64,000 bases of DNA from Setaria digitata (taxonomy: Eukaryota > Nematoda > Chromadorea > Rhabditida > Setariidae): positions 17,558 through 81,557 of the forward strand of contig RCAB01000288.1 of the NCBI GenBank assembly GCA_003640385.1. The letters run 5' to 3'. A program made the position numbers and the translations under genes. Position 1 is the stretch's first letter, and each line of letters begins with the position of its first letter. This document shows, piece by piece, positions 39,655-52,409 of the stretch. Under the pieces are notes generated by a model that searched no databases, was not told where the DNA came from, and saw only the letters and a program-made list of their open reading frames with translations.

Positions 39655-41809
39655 TTAGTCTTTAAGATCTATCTCGTCACACGTAACAGGTTGCTTCACT
39701 GAAATCATCGATCTCTTTTCTGGATCTCTGGATAACGCTTTCCGCATATCTAAAAACAACATTAAGATTTTCATCCATGCTTTGATGTAGAGAAAATGCA
39801 GTTAAGAAGAAGAAATGTGATTAGGAAGAAAAATCCAAAAACAATTAATCAAAATTATTCATCCCGAAAATAATATTTCAAAAAGAGGAAAATAATATCA
39901 TTGTTTTTTTCTCAAAACTACTGTTCATTTTTTAAGACCAGTAAGGAAAAAAATCTTTTAAAATCTATTTTGATGTTCCGGGAATATAAGAATAAGTGAG
40001 CAGAGCAAAACCTCGCGACATCGTAATTAATAACCGATTATAACTTAGTTTGGAAAAATCCCAACGAAGGAATTCAAAAATCAGCTAACCGTAAGCATCC
40101 TCTTCATTTTCTCCAGAATAATAATCAATAATTCGCCGATAGACTACATAGCCAAGACTTTTATACATATTAATTGCTACAGAATTACTTACTCGTACAA
40201 ATAGATCAACAAAATAGCATTTCTTCCTAGAATTTTAAAATAATATCAATTGTAGAAAACGCCAACAATATATAATACTACATTCTTCTGAAGCAATTGT
40301 ACTTTTTATTCTCTAACAAAAGTTATGAAAAAGTTTAGATCAGGAGATAACGACCACTGATTGAACAGCAATATTTGCAACTTCAACGAATTTCCCCTCG
40401 ACTATTAGACAGTCTAAATGGAAGGATGAAAATGACCTTCCACTTAAATTTATGTCATACCATTCAAATTTTTGTAATGAATTTCGTTAAAGTCCTAATT
40501 TTTCCATTTTATCCTTCATTTTAATTTAGCAAGAAAGCTATAGGAATACGTTTCTGAGATTTCTTCAAGAGTATGCATCATTCGTGCTGCCAAATGCAGT
40601 CGCCGATATGTTGGAGCAACGGTTACAGCAGTAACATGTCCATGCCAATATTCATGCTCACCTTCTGCTTTTCCCATAACTGCAAATCGACGAGTTATAA
40701 TATCTACATCTCCTAATAAAAGCACTATTCTACAAAACAAAAATTTGCAAGCATCGGATTCGTTGTGAAGCAGCCTTGAAAAAACGAAAGCTTTCACGCC
40801 AAATTTTCATCCAAGGCTTAGAATGTCTTGGCTAATTCTGATTTATTTCTTAACTATTAGTATCACAGATTCTGTGATACAGTCGACCCAAGCTTCTGTA
40901 TGTCATCCTATTCTAAAATTTAAAATAGTTGTTTCCTTTAGTAGCGCTAAACTAATCGTTGCAAAAATTCACCATAACCCATAATTTCACCATTTGGATG
41001 TTCGCATACTTGAAAATATTCTCCATGATTGATTAGATATTGCAAATAAAAGGTGAAGCCATACTGAAAGAAAAATATTCAAACTTTTCCTCTTTAATTC
41101 CTAAAAAGTAATCAACCTTAAAGTGTCTGCGCTGATTCCAATGAAAATCGGGTCAAAACTGTTATTTTTCTAGGTAGATTGCATCTCCAAAAGGATAATC
41201 ATTGATTTTATTCATTTACATCTTTCCCTTTCTCTTTGAAAAAATTAAAATCGTGGTAGGAATTGATTATCGCTATATATATGAGGCAATCTCAATACAT
41301 TCAGTTTTAAAACATCAACATAAAAAACTCAACCTCGGTAAGGAATTTACCCCAGCACACCAAAAACTTGAAAACGTTTAAATGCTATAAACTTTCAAGC
41401 AACAAAACATACCGTTTCTGTCAATGGATCCAGATTTCTGAAAAAAAAGAATCACTTCATAACAAATTTGGTTTATTGCAACAAAAAATAATCCCTTAAC
41501 TAAATGTGAAGGATTCCAAAGCCGTATAGTAGCATACTAGATATATTAGGTTATTTATATTTCCAGGACAAAGAGATCAAGCCTTTCACCAACGTAGTCA
41601 AATTCAAAAATATTCTCATTCCCAATAACTTACTTCAATATCATGAACCGCTTGCAGTCCACGAATATTTGGCTTACAACTTTCACATTTTAAATAAGAA
41701 ACTTTCCGGAAGCATAAACTAGAGACTTCTTTCTCTTTATGTAAATGGGAACTTACGTATTATTAAATCGAAATAAATCAAACACATCAAACGGCCGAAT
41801 CGTCGTCAT
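39655..41809 (-). CDS. naa-20: NAA20, catalytic subunit of the NatB N-terminal acetyltransferase
   Basis: NatB acetylates nascent proteins starting Met-Asp, Met-Glu, Met-Asn or Met-Gln at the ribosome; NAA20 is the GNAT-fold enzyme and works with NAA25. Exons (minus): 41809-41757, 41437-41413, 41063-40973, 40679-40550, 40226-40090, 39749-39655, giving 176 residues (human 178). Visible family blocks: MTTIRPFDVFDLFRFNN, NLDPLTETYG, YLQYL, MGKAEG, WHGHVTAVTVAP, FVDLFVRVSNSVAINMYKSL, GYVVYRRIIDYYSGE and DMRKALSRDPEK. The acetyl-CoA motif reads RRLHLA where RRLGLA is usual, so the central glycine is a histidine (codon at 40594-40596). It lies 637 bases downstream of the 111-aa gene on the same strand, as in a possible operon. 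Confidence 0.95.
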
Positions 41810-42445
41810 TTCCCTAAACATAGAAAGGCATTTAAAAAATTGGTTGTGCGCTTCGAATTTTGCGAGATTTTTTCAGAAATCTTGACGGAACTTTCTTGAA
41901 ATTTCTCGAACAATTTTCAGGCAGACAATATAATACATCAGTGAATATTCAAGAAACAACTGTAAACATTAATAATGAATCTGTGTGTGCAAAAAACATC
42001 AGTATGGAAATTACGTACCACAAAAGGCACCAAGAATATATTTAAATCTGGTGCATGAGCACTACTCAGGAAAAGATACATGAAAATATTTATTCTTAGT
42101 TAATAATTTTTCTAGAAAATTCAGCCAAAAAAATCGTTCAATAATAAATTTTGCGCATATAACGTAATGAGAATCATAACATGACTAAGGGTAAAATTTT
42201 CATTATCAAGTGTAGTGATAGTACCATTACAAACATCAAAACTACAATACAATCAACTCATTACAGAAAAGTTCTACCTATTATTAATACTTCAAAGCAT
42301 GAACTATGATAAACATTGCTTTTACTAAAGCTAAAGTTCATTGACAGCAAAATTTTATATTCCTGACGCAACTTGACTGCGGCATTAAGTTGAAAAATTC
42401 AGCGGTTTCTAAAATTCGATAACAACTCCGTGAATAAAAAAAAGT
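41810..42445. other. Short intercistronic gap upstream of NAA20
   Basis: No coding exon. An acceptor-like site lies a few bases before the NAA20 ATG (minus strand ATGTTTAGGGAAATG), suitable for a spliced leader. Confidence 0.5.
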
Positions 42446-42913
42446 TCAGAAATCATCCGTTTTAAATTCCCTATACACTATGCCGAAGTTTCGAAATGCT
42501 GGTACATATTTCTTTAGATAGTACATTAATCGCCAATCTACTGCTTCTCCATCTGGTAGCTTTCTGGCATCCAAACAGTAGCGATTGTAAAGAACTGGAA
42601 CAAGCGAAGAGATGGAAATAGCCTTGATAACGATTTTGTTTTAGACGGTACTAAAAGAAAAAAAAAACGGAAACAAGTCAATTAATCCTGTTTGTAAAAA
42701 CTAATAAACCGTAATGGAAAACTTACCCAAGACAACTGACATCATACCAGCAACGCAAACAAAGTTTAAGATTGGTGTCCTCATATTCTCTGCTCTGTAC
42801 TGATTAGGATATCTTCTCCGAAACAATTCCATTTGCTTCATTTGAACCTGAGACAAAAATACTGGGCTTTTACTTTCGTCTTCAAAAAACTGCCCGTTAA
42901 TGCTTTTAGTCAT
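42446..42913 (-). CDS. Unrecognised 111-aa single-pass membrane protein
   Basis: Not recognised. Two exons (42913-42727 and 42594-42446) join in phase. The protein has an acidic then basic N-terminal half (QMKQMELFRRRYPNQYR), one membrane helix (ILNFVCVAGMMSVVLVLYN, about residues 49-67) and a charged C-terminal tail ending FKTDDF. A short, charged single-pass protein like this resembles many mitochondrial inner-membrane accessory or assembly proteins, but that is inference. It sits between NAA20 and the 161-aa gene on the same strand, with gaps of about 640 and 470 bases. Confidence 0.65.
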
Positions 42914-43385
42914 ATAGACATAAACTTAACAATGTCGTAACGAATGTGAAAGCCGTGGAAATATTTTCGAGCCAAAACATAGCTATGAAGCAATAGTCTT
43001 TTTTTTTTAAGTGCAAACCATTCTATAAATAAATTTCAGCGAAATTTCCTCACAATATCATTCGGAATTTAGGAAAAATTTTCAACCAATATTTAGGAAA
43101 AGTAGTGATTAAAAATTTATCTCCTCATTAAAAAAAAAAACATTAAACAAATCAAATACACAATAATGAAAAGAAATTCTGCAGCACTCGAGATATTCTG
43201 AATGATTCCACCAGAAAAACAGAAGCTGAAAATTACTGGAGAGAAGTAATTAACTAAAGCAAGGGGCAGTAAAAATTCAAATATTTGAGAAGATCGGATC
43301 CTCAATTTGATAGAGACCTGATGGAAGAAGTTGAAACTTTGAAAATTGAAACAATTCAATTTAATCAAATATGAACAAAAAGCTT
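42914..43385. other. Intercistronic gap between two orphan genes
   Basis: No coding exon supported; AT-rich. The upstream acceptor-like TTGTTAAG lies about 13 bases before the 111-aa gene's ATG. Confidence 0.45.
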
Positions 43386-45052
43386 TCACGAGGCTTTCTT
43401 TAGGTTATTTGCTACTTTTTCGTCGATAGGAATACCAACTGATCCGCAAAAAGGCCATTTCCCTTTCAACCATATCACATGCTTCAGATCGCATCGACTT
43501 TCCGGACTTACTGCAGTAAATTGGTAAGTATAATATGCCAAATGATATACTGAAATTGAACTTAATTAAGAGGATTATGTTTCAAAAAACCTAAGAGAAA
43601 TGGATTCACAGAAAGGAATCGATAAAGTTACTGTTCATTAAATTAAGCGGTTTCACTACTATTACGCTATGTGACTTTTACTACCTGAAAAAAAATACGA
43701 ATGGTTTCCACATTGGCCAGCATATTCTATAAAATACAATAATTAATCCCTTCCACTTACCGATTGCCAAACCCGACAGCACTTTTATACAAAACGGACC
43801 TCCATTTTTCATTGCTTCAAACTGCTGGAACCACCGTCGCGCACGCGTATTGGTAGGATACGGCTGCCAATATCCGTAGTAGTCCTTAGCCTCAGAGCCT
43901 TTATTTGAAAATGACAGCTGAGATGGTTTCATAGTTGCCTGGAAAAAAAATTTTTGCATCTACTCTTGAGTCGCAAAAAAATCACCAGTTTTCCATGTTT
44001 CACTAATTAATTATCGATGAAATTATATAACTGCAAATAAATTTATATTGAATGTCGAATTAATATAAAATCGACAGGAATGTAAATATGTGACTTGGTC
44101 TTCATCGTATGAAACGGCATCAAATTGCAATTTAACACATCTCTACACTATCACAAAAAAATAGATCCCGCTTTTCTCATACATAAGCAAGAAAAGCGAG
44201 GCCTATTTTTCCAGGAATGAAAATCTTATTATTACTAAATATCCTATTTAACTATTTTGATATATACCAAAAAAAAGCAGAGTTGTTCGAAAGATTAACT
44301 GAAATTCCAGAAAAAAACTTAGTTGAAATCGCAGAAACCGGCATCTATTCATTTAACAGCATTTTTAAACAGTACTATAGATATAATATATCTTCTGATA
44401 AAGGAAATAAAACTTACCGTAAAATGTTGTTTGTGATTTATGTTAACTGCTGATAGGTTTTTTTGGGCTCTTTCTGGATTTGTAGTATTTAATACTCCCC
44501 AAAACTGAATAAATTTAGACTTCAAATAAGCACTTACTGCATCGGATAGAAAGTTGTGGTTTTAATTCTATTTTTCTAAGTAGATTTTCCCAATTAATTT
44601 GCCAGAATTAAAACCATCATAGATTGTTTACTCCAAACAATCAATTTTGATAACAAAAGTTTCGAATTCATATAATCCATCCATACGACTCCACGATTTA
44701 AAGAAGTTTAGAATGTAGAATTTCAAATCTCAATTATATTCCTTGAATTAAACCATAAAATCCCTAAAGTTCAACCACTCCTAATCTCATTCCCAAAATT
44801 CAAATAGCATCTCCATCCATTAATAAATATAATCTTATTACTACTATCATACTAATTCGAATCCAGTACTTAAAATAGAAACTCACGTGTAGCAATGTAT
44901 AACGTGATGAAGCCAATATTCTTGTAACGTGGCCACGTGTTATACAAACGCCACTGCAAAAGACTTCTTAGTCTCATTAATTAGCCAATTCCATAAATAC
45001 GACAATATCTTGCCAACAATTACCGAATGAGCAGCAGAGGAAATTTGCACAT
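43386..45052 (-). CDS. Unrecognised 161-aa protein, probable mitochondrial import
   Basis: Not recognised. Five exons agree in phase: 45052-45024, 44953-44887, 44504-44418, 43938-43761, 43510-43386. The first 32 residues are basic, rich in Arg, Ser and Leu and lack acidic residues (GHVTRILASSRYTLLH), like a mitochondrial presequence. The middle has YYGYWQPYPTNTRARRWF and a short hydrophobic patch (FCIKVLSGLAIV). The C-terminal part has four cysteines in all with the pattern WLKGKWPFCGSVGIP, and the protein ends LKKAS. No known family came to mind. Exon 2 can also be read in another frame from an ATG at 44977 (see findings). The gene starts 619 bases from RBX1, which is transcribed the other way. 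Confidence 0.6.
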
Positions 45053-45670
45053 CTTATTCAGCCGTTTCGAGTTATACGTCGCTTACGGGTTCCACGTGAG
45101 GATTTGTACTTACGTTTACACTTACATCTTTGTTTTCCTTAGGATTTAAGTATCTCTCAGAGAACTATTTCATACGTAAGCCTATTTATGCAAGTGAAAA
45201 TCATCCCAAGCTTTAGAACGTTTCAGAGGCCATTCCTGTCTTGAGATTGTTTTAGACATGAGACTGTTCCATATGTAAGCATCATAAAGATTTGTGGAAA
45301 GTATTCGGTGGAAAAAGAAAGGAAAAAAAAGAAGAACCTCTAAAGATATGGTTAACCTGTTCAGGGGGTTTAAATAAATGGAATGGATGTAGGGAAGAAG
45401 GGGCAATTGGGAGTTAGTTGTAATAAGCAAGGCCTACCGCGACATATGAATAAACAGTTTTATAGTTGATTGATTGAAAATTTTCCTTTCTGAATTATCT
45501 TCTCTAATTCTTTTTTTTCGAATTGTTTTACTGTTTCACTCTGTACCCAATTTATATTCATCAGTTCTTAAGCATAATATGTTTTTATTTTACAAACCAA
45601 TGCAAATATTTGTCTGAATGGTTACACGCTTTATAGATTATTGGAAAAACGAGAAGCTTAGGGGTTACAA
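45053..45670. promoter_or_regulatory. Divergent intergenic (promoter) region
   Basis: This gap separates the starts of the minus-strand 161-aa gene and plus-strand RBX1, so both promoters must lie here or in leader exons. It is richer in GC near 45060-45110 and contains CCACGTGAGG (an E-box, CACGTG). No coding exon supported. Confidence 0.45.
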
Positions 45671-46635
<965 letters not shown>

Positions 46636-47540
46636 ATATGTGTTTTTGTCGTACGGTCTTGTATTTCTTATCTCAATACTCTTTTTTTTTTTGTGGTCTT
46701 TTTACTGACAATTTCATACACTGATTTGAAATTTGCATTGTTTTACAATCGAAATCATAGGTTTGAAAGAATATTCAACAGTACTTATATCAGTAAAGTG
46801 ATGTATGATTGTGTAATGCTGATAGCCCACTGCAGTTTTATTTGCTAGCGAATGTTGATGTTATCTGGAATCTGTTACAAGCCGAAAATTTTCGATTTTT
46901 TTCATTAATGCAGTTTTCATATTAGGGATATGGAAAACTAAAGTTTGCATGCATTACTGTGGATTTTTCGATTTTTGTGCTCGTGCCTAAAATTAAATTC
47001 TGCATTATGAGCTAAGCACAAATTCTTTCTTGTCATGAATTATATTTGATTGATTTCTTTCCTAACTGATGAGAAATGAAATCTTTTTCTTTTGTGTCAC
47101 ATCCGCAGTTTTTTTTTGTTTCAACTCATAAATTTGGAAGCACCATTCATATGGATCGAAGATTTGATGAACATACTGCCTAGCAATTGGAAGTGGTTGG
47201 CGGAAAGATAAATTAATTCACTGATGTATTTGCCTTAAATTCGACTTGTTTTAAGGATTTTGTTAACTTTTATTCTCATATTGAACTCGTTCATAAAACT
47301 GCATTAATTCTCATCTGAAGGTAATAGTTTAATCTTCTGACTCACTGAACTTTTCTTTTTCAGTAAAAAAAAAAAAGACTTTTCTTTGTCCGAAGTCCAG
47401 AAAAAAAATTCAAATAATCAAATAAAATATGAAATTTGAATGAAATTGGAAGAGTATGAGGTTAGGATTTTGTAATTTAATTGGCTGCAAATATATAGCA
47501 CAGTATAACTTAACAACTCCTTACTTTTTGATAATCAGTA
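46636..47540. other. Gap between RBX1 and the orphan membrane protein
   Basis: RBX1 3' UTR and upstream region of the next same-strand gene; no coding exon supported. An AATAAA lies at 47421-47426. Confidence 0.45.
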
Positions 47541-50500
47541 ATGCTGAGCGGTTGGTTAACAACTTTGCAGTGTTATGTGTTAATAATTGCAAGAGTGTGT
47601 CTTCTGGGATTGTTTGGAAATATTGGAGTTGATTGTTCGAGTGTGGCGACTAAATTAACGTTAGCAAAGGAAACTCGAGAACCAGTTAGTTATCGTCAGG
47701 CTTCTTTGTTATTATCGCTTAATGTTTTTTTATTTGCTGATATAACAATGTGATATTTTATCACCCATGCAATTATCAGTGTTCCCCAAGAGTATTATCA
47801 TTCCTAGTTTACTTATTCTGTTATTTGGATATTACCCTATTCCACACAATTGACAGTTATCATATACTTAATTTAACCGTTATATTATTTTTCAATTCGA
47901 CGGAAGTTTTTACTCGTGATTTTAGCTATGATTTGTAAAGTTGATTCCGTGTTACTTGATCATGTAACATTGATTATTTTCTTGGCCCATTACTATTCAA
48001 AACAAATCGAAATTTTCGTTCATTTCTGGATGCTGGAGTTTTAGCGTTTTAATTGAATTTCTTCGATGAAAAAAAAAAAAAAAAAAAGCATAAAAGATTC
48101 ATTTCAACGCGAAATTTTCATTTATAAAAAAAAATAGCTTTTTAGACATTTACTGCATTATTGTGATATCTGTGAAATAATGATAGTTTAGGGACAGTAT
48201 TGTGTATGGCAGAATTACAATCGCACTATTTTGAATTTCAAAGAACGGGATCTATCAATTGCTTTGATATTTACTATTGATCATAATTTAACACCCACAA
48301 AGGTAGAAGTTTAATGTCGTTCTTTCCTAATTAAACGAAAGGTTAATTAAAATAAATTATTGGTTCTGAACGCTTCCAAAATTTAAAACTGCATTTAATC
48401 TATAGTTTATATCCATTTATTTATTGCGGTAATCAATGATTCAAATTGCGAACAAATATTCTGACAGTTTAATTGTGTAATTACTAATTACTAGTTATTG
48501 CTAAATTTCTAAATATCGCATAGTAATCGAAATCGAATCGTTTATTATTTTTCTCATCAATGTAAGCAAATAATTTATTTATCCTTTCCATTACTAATAA
48601 AATTAATTTTTTATATTCATTATAAATTTACATCCAAACTTCTTCCATTCAGATTTGCTCACCTGACAGGTATAATTTTTCCAGTTGAAATCAGTACTGG
48701 ATATGTATCATGCAATAGCTTGCTTATTACCAAATGAATCGAATCATTTATATGCTATCACATTACATTTGCACAAAAATCCAAAATTATATTTTGGAAA
48801 ACTTCTGGACACTCAAAAATTGCATCGCAGTTTTGAGGAAGCTGGTGAAGTTGGCTATGGTATCAATTTATAGATTTAAAAAAAAAAAGAAAAGAAAAAA
48901 TTTCCTTTTCTTTTACTACTAGTAAAAGCTTTTTCTACTGACAGTTGTAGGTGAAGAAGGAGGCGAAAAAAAAAGCTAAAAAAGATCGGAAAATAATACG
49001 ATGTACAAAAATATTTGAACTACTCCATGGCTTACTGATATAGTGATAAATTGTTAACCTACTACTTTAGCTTATCATTAAATTGTTATATTTCAGTGGC
49101 AAATAATATTTAGTATTTGTTGAGAACTATAATTCATCATTTCGTAATATCGTCTTTAATTCTAAATAATGCACTCTCTATTACTGTTTAATTGATCACA
49201 ATCATGATTTAATTAATAACTATTATGGCTTGATTAATTTCCGATATAGTTTAGCCAACTTTTATCATGATTTAATCGTATTGTGGTACTACATTAATCT
49301 CTATCATAATTCAATTGAACAAATTTGTTGTGCATTTTAGATCATGAGAAAACGAGAAATGATTCATGTTATCTTATAGAACAAACAATTAGTACAATAA
49401 ATAAATGGCTAACAAAGCAATTTTTTTTTGAAAAAATTGTCAAACATATTATAGTCATTAACGAACGTATCGATCAATGCATTATATCAAAATATTTTCA
49501 ACAAATCTATCAGAAAAGTACACTTAACAAAATTATCAGTTATTAATTAATGAAAAAGCTTGTGGACATTTTAAATCTCACTCATTTCATTTAGTTGATG
49601 GAGTTTTTTGAAATTCATTAATTTCAATTTCGCTAATTGCCTGTAAAGTTTTTGTTGTAAATGTGCAAAATCAATTTAAATTGCAAATAAAATGTAATAA
49701 CTTCTTAGAAATAAAAAAATGGAAGGAAAAGGCAAGAAGGAAATTAATGTTTCTAATAATTTTTGAATGGCGCTTTATTTACGAAAGAGAAAAGTTTCTA
49801 GATTTTTTTTTTTTTTATTTCCGATTACTTTTTTATTAATTAATGAAATGCTTCGCATTGTAAATTTTAAAATATTTAAATTCTTTTTTTTTTAGCAAAG
49901 AAACGACAACATTGGTTCATTAATAAAATAATTCTTAATGCAACAAAACTGATACATTTTCATTATCAATTAGAAAAAAGCGAAGAAATAACCGAACGAT
50001 TAAAAGGTAAAATGAATCGAAGTGTTTTCGATGGAACACGCTTATTATTATCTGCTCTAATTAGCCAGTCAAAAAATGGCAAGTTCTTAATTATTAAAGT
50101 TTAAATGTTTAAATTTAAATTTGCTCAAAAATAGAGCACTTTATCCAATAAATTATTTATTTGTAAGTATAAATTATATACAAAAGCAACTCAAAAAGGT
50201 GTCTTCGCTGAATTAAATTATTGCATTACTTCTTTTTCTTTTATTCTTTATTTTTTCATCTATCTTTTTTTTTATTTACTAGTCCCTTTTTTTTTTTTTT
50301 TTTTTTTTTTTGTTGATCATAACTCCGTGAATTAGTAATTTTAGAACAATTTCAATTATTTTCACTAAATTTCCTGTAAATTGGTGAAAATTTCATGTTG
50401 TAAAATAAAAAGTAAGCAAAAATTATACAAATTCCTAATTGTTTTTGGTAAATTTTTATGTCTAATTTTTAGTTTTCATTAATCAAACAATCATCAGAGC

Positions 50501-52409
50501 ATCGCTAACAGAATTTTTGCATGAAATATTATTTGAATCAATCGTTGCTAACGCAGTATTCAGTATGGATTTAAAAAATAATTGGATCAAGTACGATTTT
50601 GGCGATTTCAAAAAATATCCACGCCCAGTAGCAATACTCGAAAAGTAAGCTGTAATTGCAAATTAAATAAGCTAATTTAATTTGTAGTAAAATATAAAAT
50701 GTTAACGAAATGAACATGCTGAGTAATTCGAGACAATTGATGAGTTTTGAAGTTAATTAATGACAGTAATTGAAGTTTAATTTTTTTCAGAATTAATTTA
50801 TGAATGGCAAAAATTTGCATTTCTTGTGCATTCATATGCTAATAAAAATTTATTATTATTTTTTTTTTTAAATAATAGACTGGTTTAAAAGAAAAAAAGT
50901 ATTAAAGTTGGACATGGCTGCTCAATTTTTTACGCGTAATGTTTCTCATTGTTGGCGCACTTGTCATGCTAATTACAACATGTGCATTATGCGGATTTGC
51001 ATGCATGCTATCAACCATTGTACGTGATGATTATTACCGTCGACGTCAAATACGTCAGAGAGAAGAAGACTTACGCAATTTAGAAGAACGTCTTCAAGAA
51101 GTTGGAATTGTATGCAAACATTTGATGAAATTTTTTTTTTATAATTTTTCGGATAAATTGCGTCTAAAATAATACATTCTGAGTATTGTTCGAGATAATT
51201 ACTCATTCATATTGAAATAATCAGTTTCTGATTTTTAGTGGAAATCGATTCGTTGATTAATTTGGTAATTAGAAATAATAATTGTAACAATCTCTCCAGT
51301 CAGAAAGGGTGAATTGAAACAAATGATTAAAATTAATTAGTAGGAATAGATTGGCGTAAATAATTCGGCATGGCATAATCTAATTATTCTTATCACTGCG
51401 TATATAAATGAAGATATTCGGTATCTTGATAAAGATCACTTTAGAACATTCATTTCAATGGAATTAATGGCTATCAAGAGTGGCGACAAGAAAATAATGA
51501 AATTAATACTGCAATGGAGCGATCAAGTACGGTAAGTTTAAACTGAATGGAAAACAAAAAAGAAAAAAGAGGAGGAATTATTTTCAATTTTGAAAATTTA
51601 AATAAAAAATAAAAGCAAAGCAAACGATCAATGCAAAAAAAGAAATGGAAAACTTTCATAAATATTTTATTGCTTTTCATAAAACTAACCAAAAATAGAA
51701 CAATGTCATCACTTTAGCTGTGTAACATTGACTAATGTAGAAAGCAAATTAATTAAGGAATCTCAAGTATTTTAATTGCAATGAAATATGCTTTAATAAC
51801 TTTGCTTAAAAAAAAAATCACATCAGGATGACGAAAACTTTTTGAAATTGTGAATTTTTTTTTTTTCGCAGTGTGAAAAAAAATAATTTCATTTTGAATT
51901 TAGGCATCAGAAAGAAGTTCAACTCGAGCAGCTACTGCATTAAATAATGAAATTTCAAATTCCTCATCATCTTCAATATCATACAAACAAGTAAATTAAC
52001 TGATTTTTCAAAAATTAATTAATTCGATCAAAAATGTTTCAACATATCATTTATTGTTAATTATTCCAATTCTTTTTTTTTTAAATTTCGGTTTTTCGAA
52101 AAATTGAAAATTTCGGTTTTTCACCTTTTCACACCCTCTCCTTCCCCTTCCTCATTATTTATTTTTCGTTCTCTTTGTATACTTCATGCTATACAGTTAG
52201 TTAATTAATTAGAAAAAAATTTTGAAATTTAGTTTTAAAAATTTCTCCCTGTCTCTGAAGGAGGATTTTCTGTCAGAATTGACAAAATAAAAAATTTTGA
52301 AAAATTCTTTTACCTTTTTGTCTTTTTCTTTAAGATAGCATTGCAAGATGATACTGTTAATGACGAAATGGAAACAATCATTGATGCAACTCAAGAACAA
52401 AGTCTCTAA
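47541..52409 (+). CDS. Orphan 433-aa type I membrane protein
   Basis: Not recognised. Exons: 47541-47684, 48685-48859, 49341-49517, 49896-50078, 50473-50644, 50908-51109, 51445-51531, 51904-51990, 52335-52409; phases agree. An N-terminal hydrophobic segment (CYVLIIARVCLLGLFG) looks like a signal peptide, followed by about 240 residues, mostly predicted helical, with few cysteines and several N-glycosylation sequons (NES, NAT, NRS, NQT). One strong membrane helix (MFLIVGALVMLITTCALCGF) is followed by a basic RRRQIRQREEDLRNLEERLQ coiled-coil-like segment and a Ser/Asn-rich acidic tail ending EQSL. The start ATG follows GATAATCAG by two bases, a good spliced-leader acceptor. Exon 4 ends either at a GC donor (50079) or at an in-phase GT donor (50007). 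The first junction and the acceptor at 50907 are the weakest. Confidence 0.65.
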
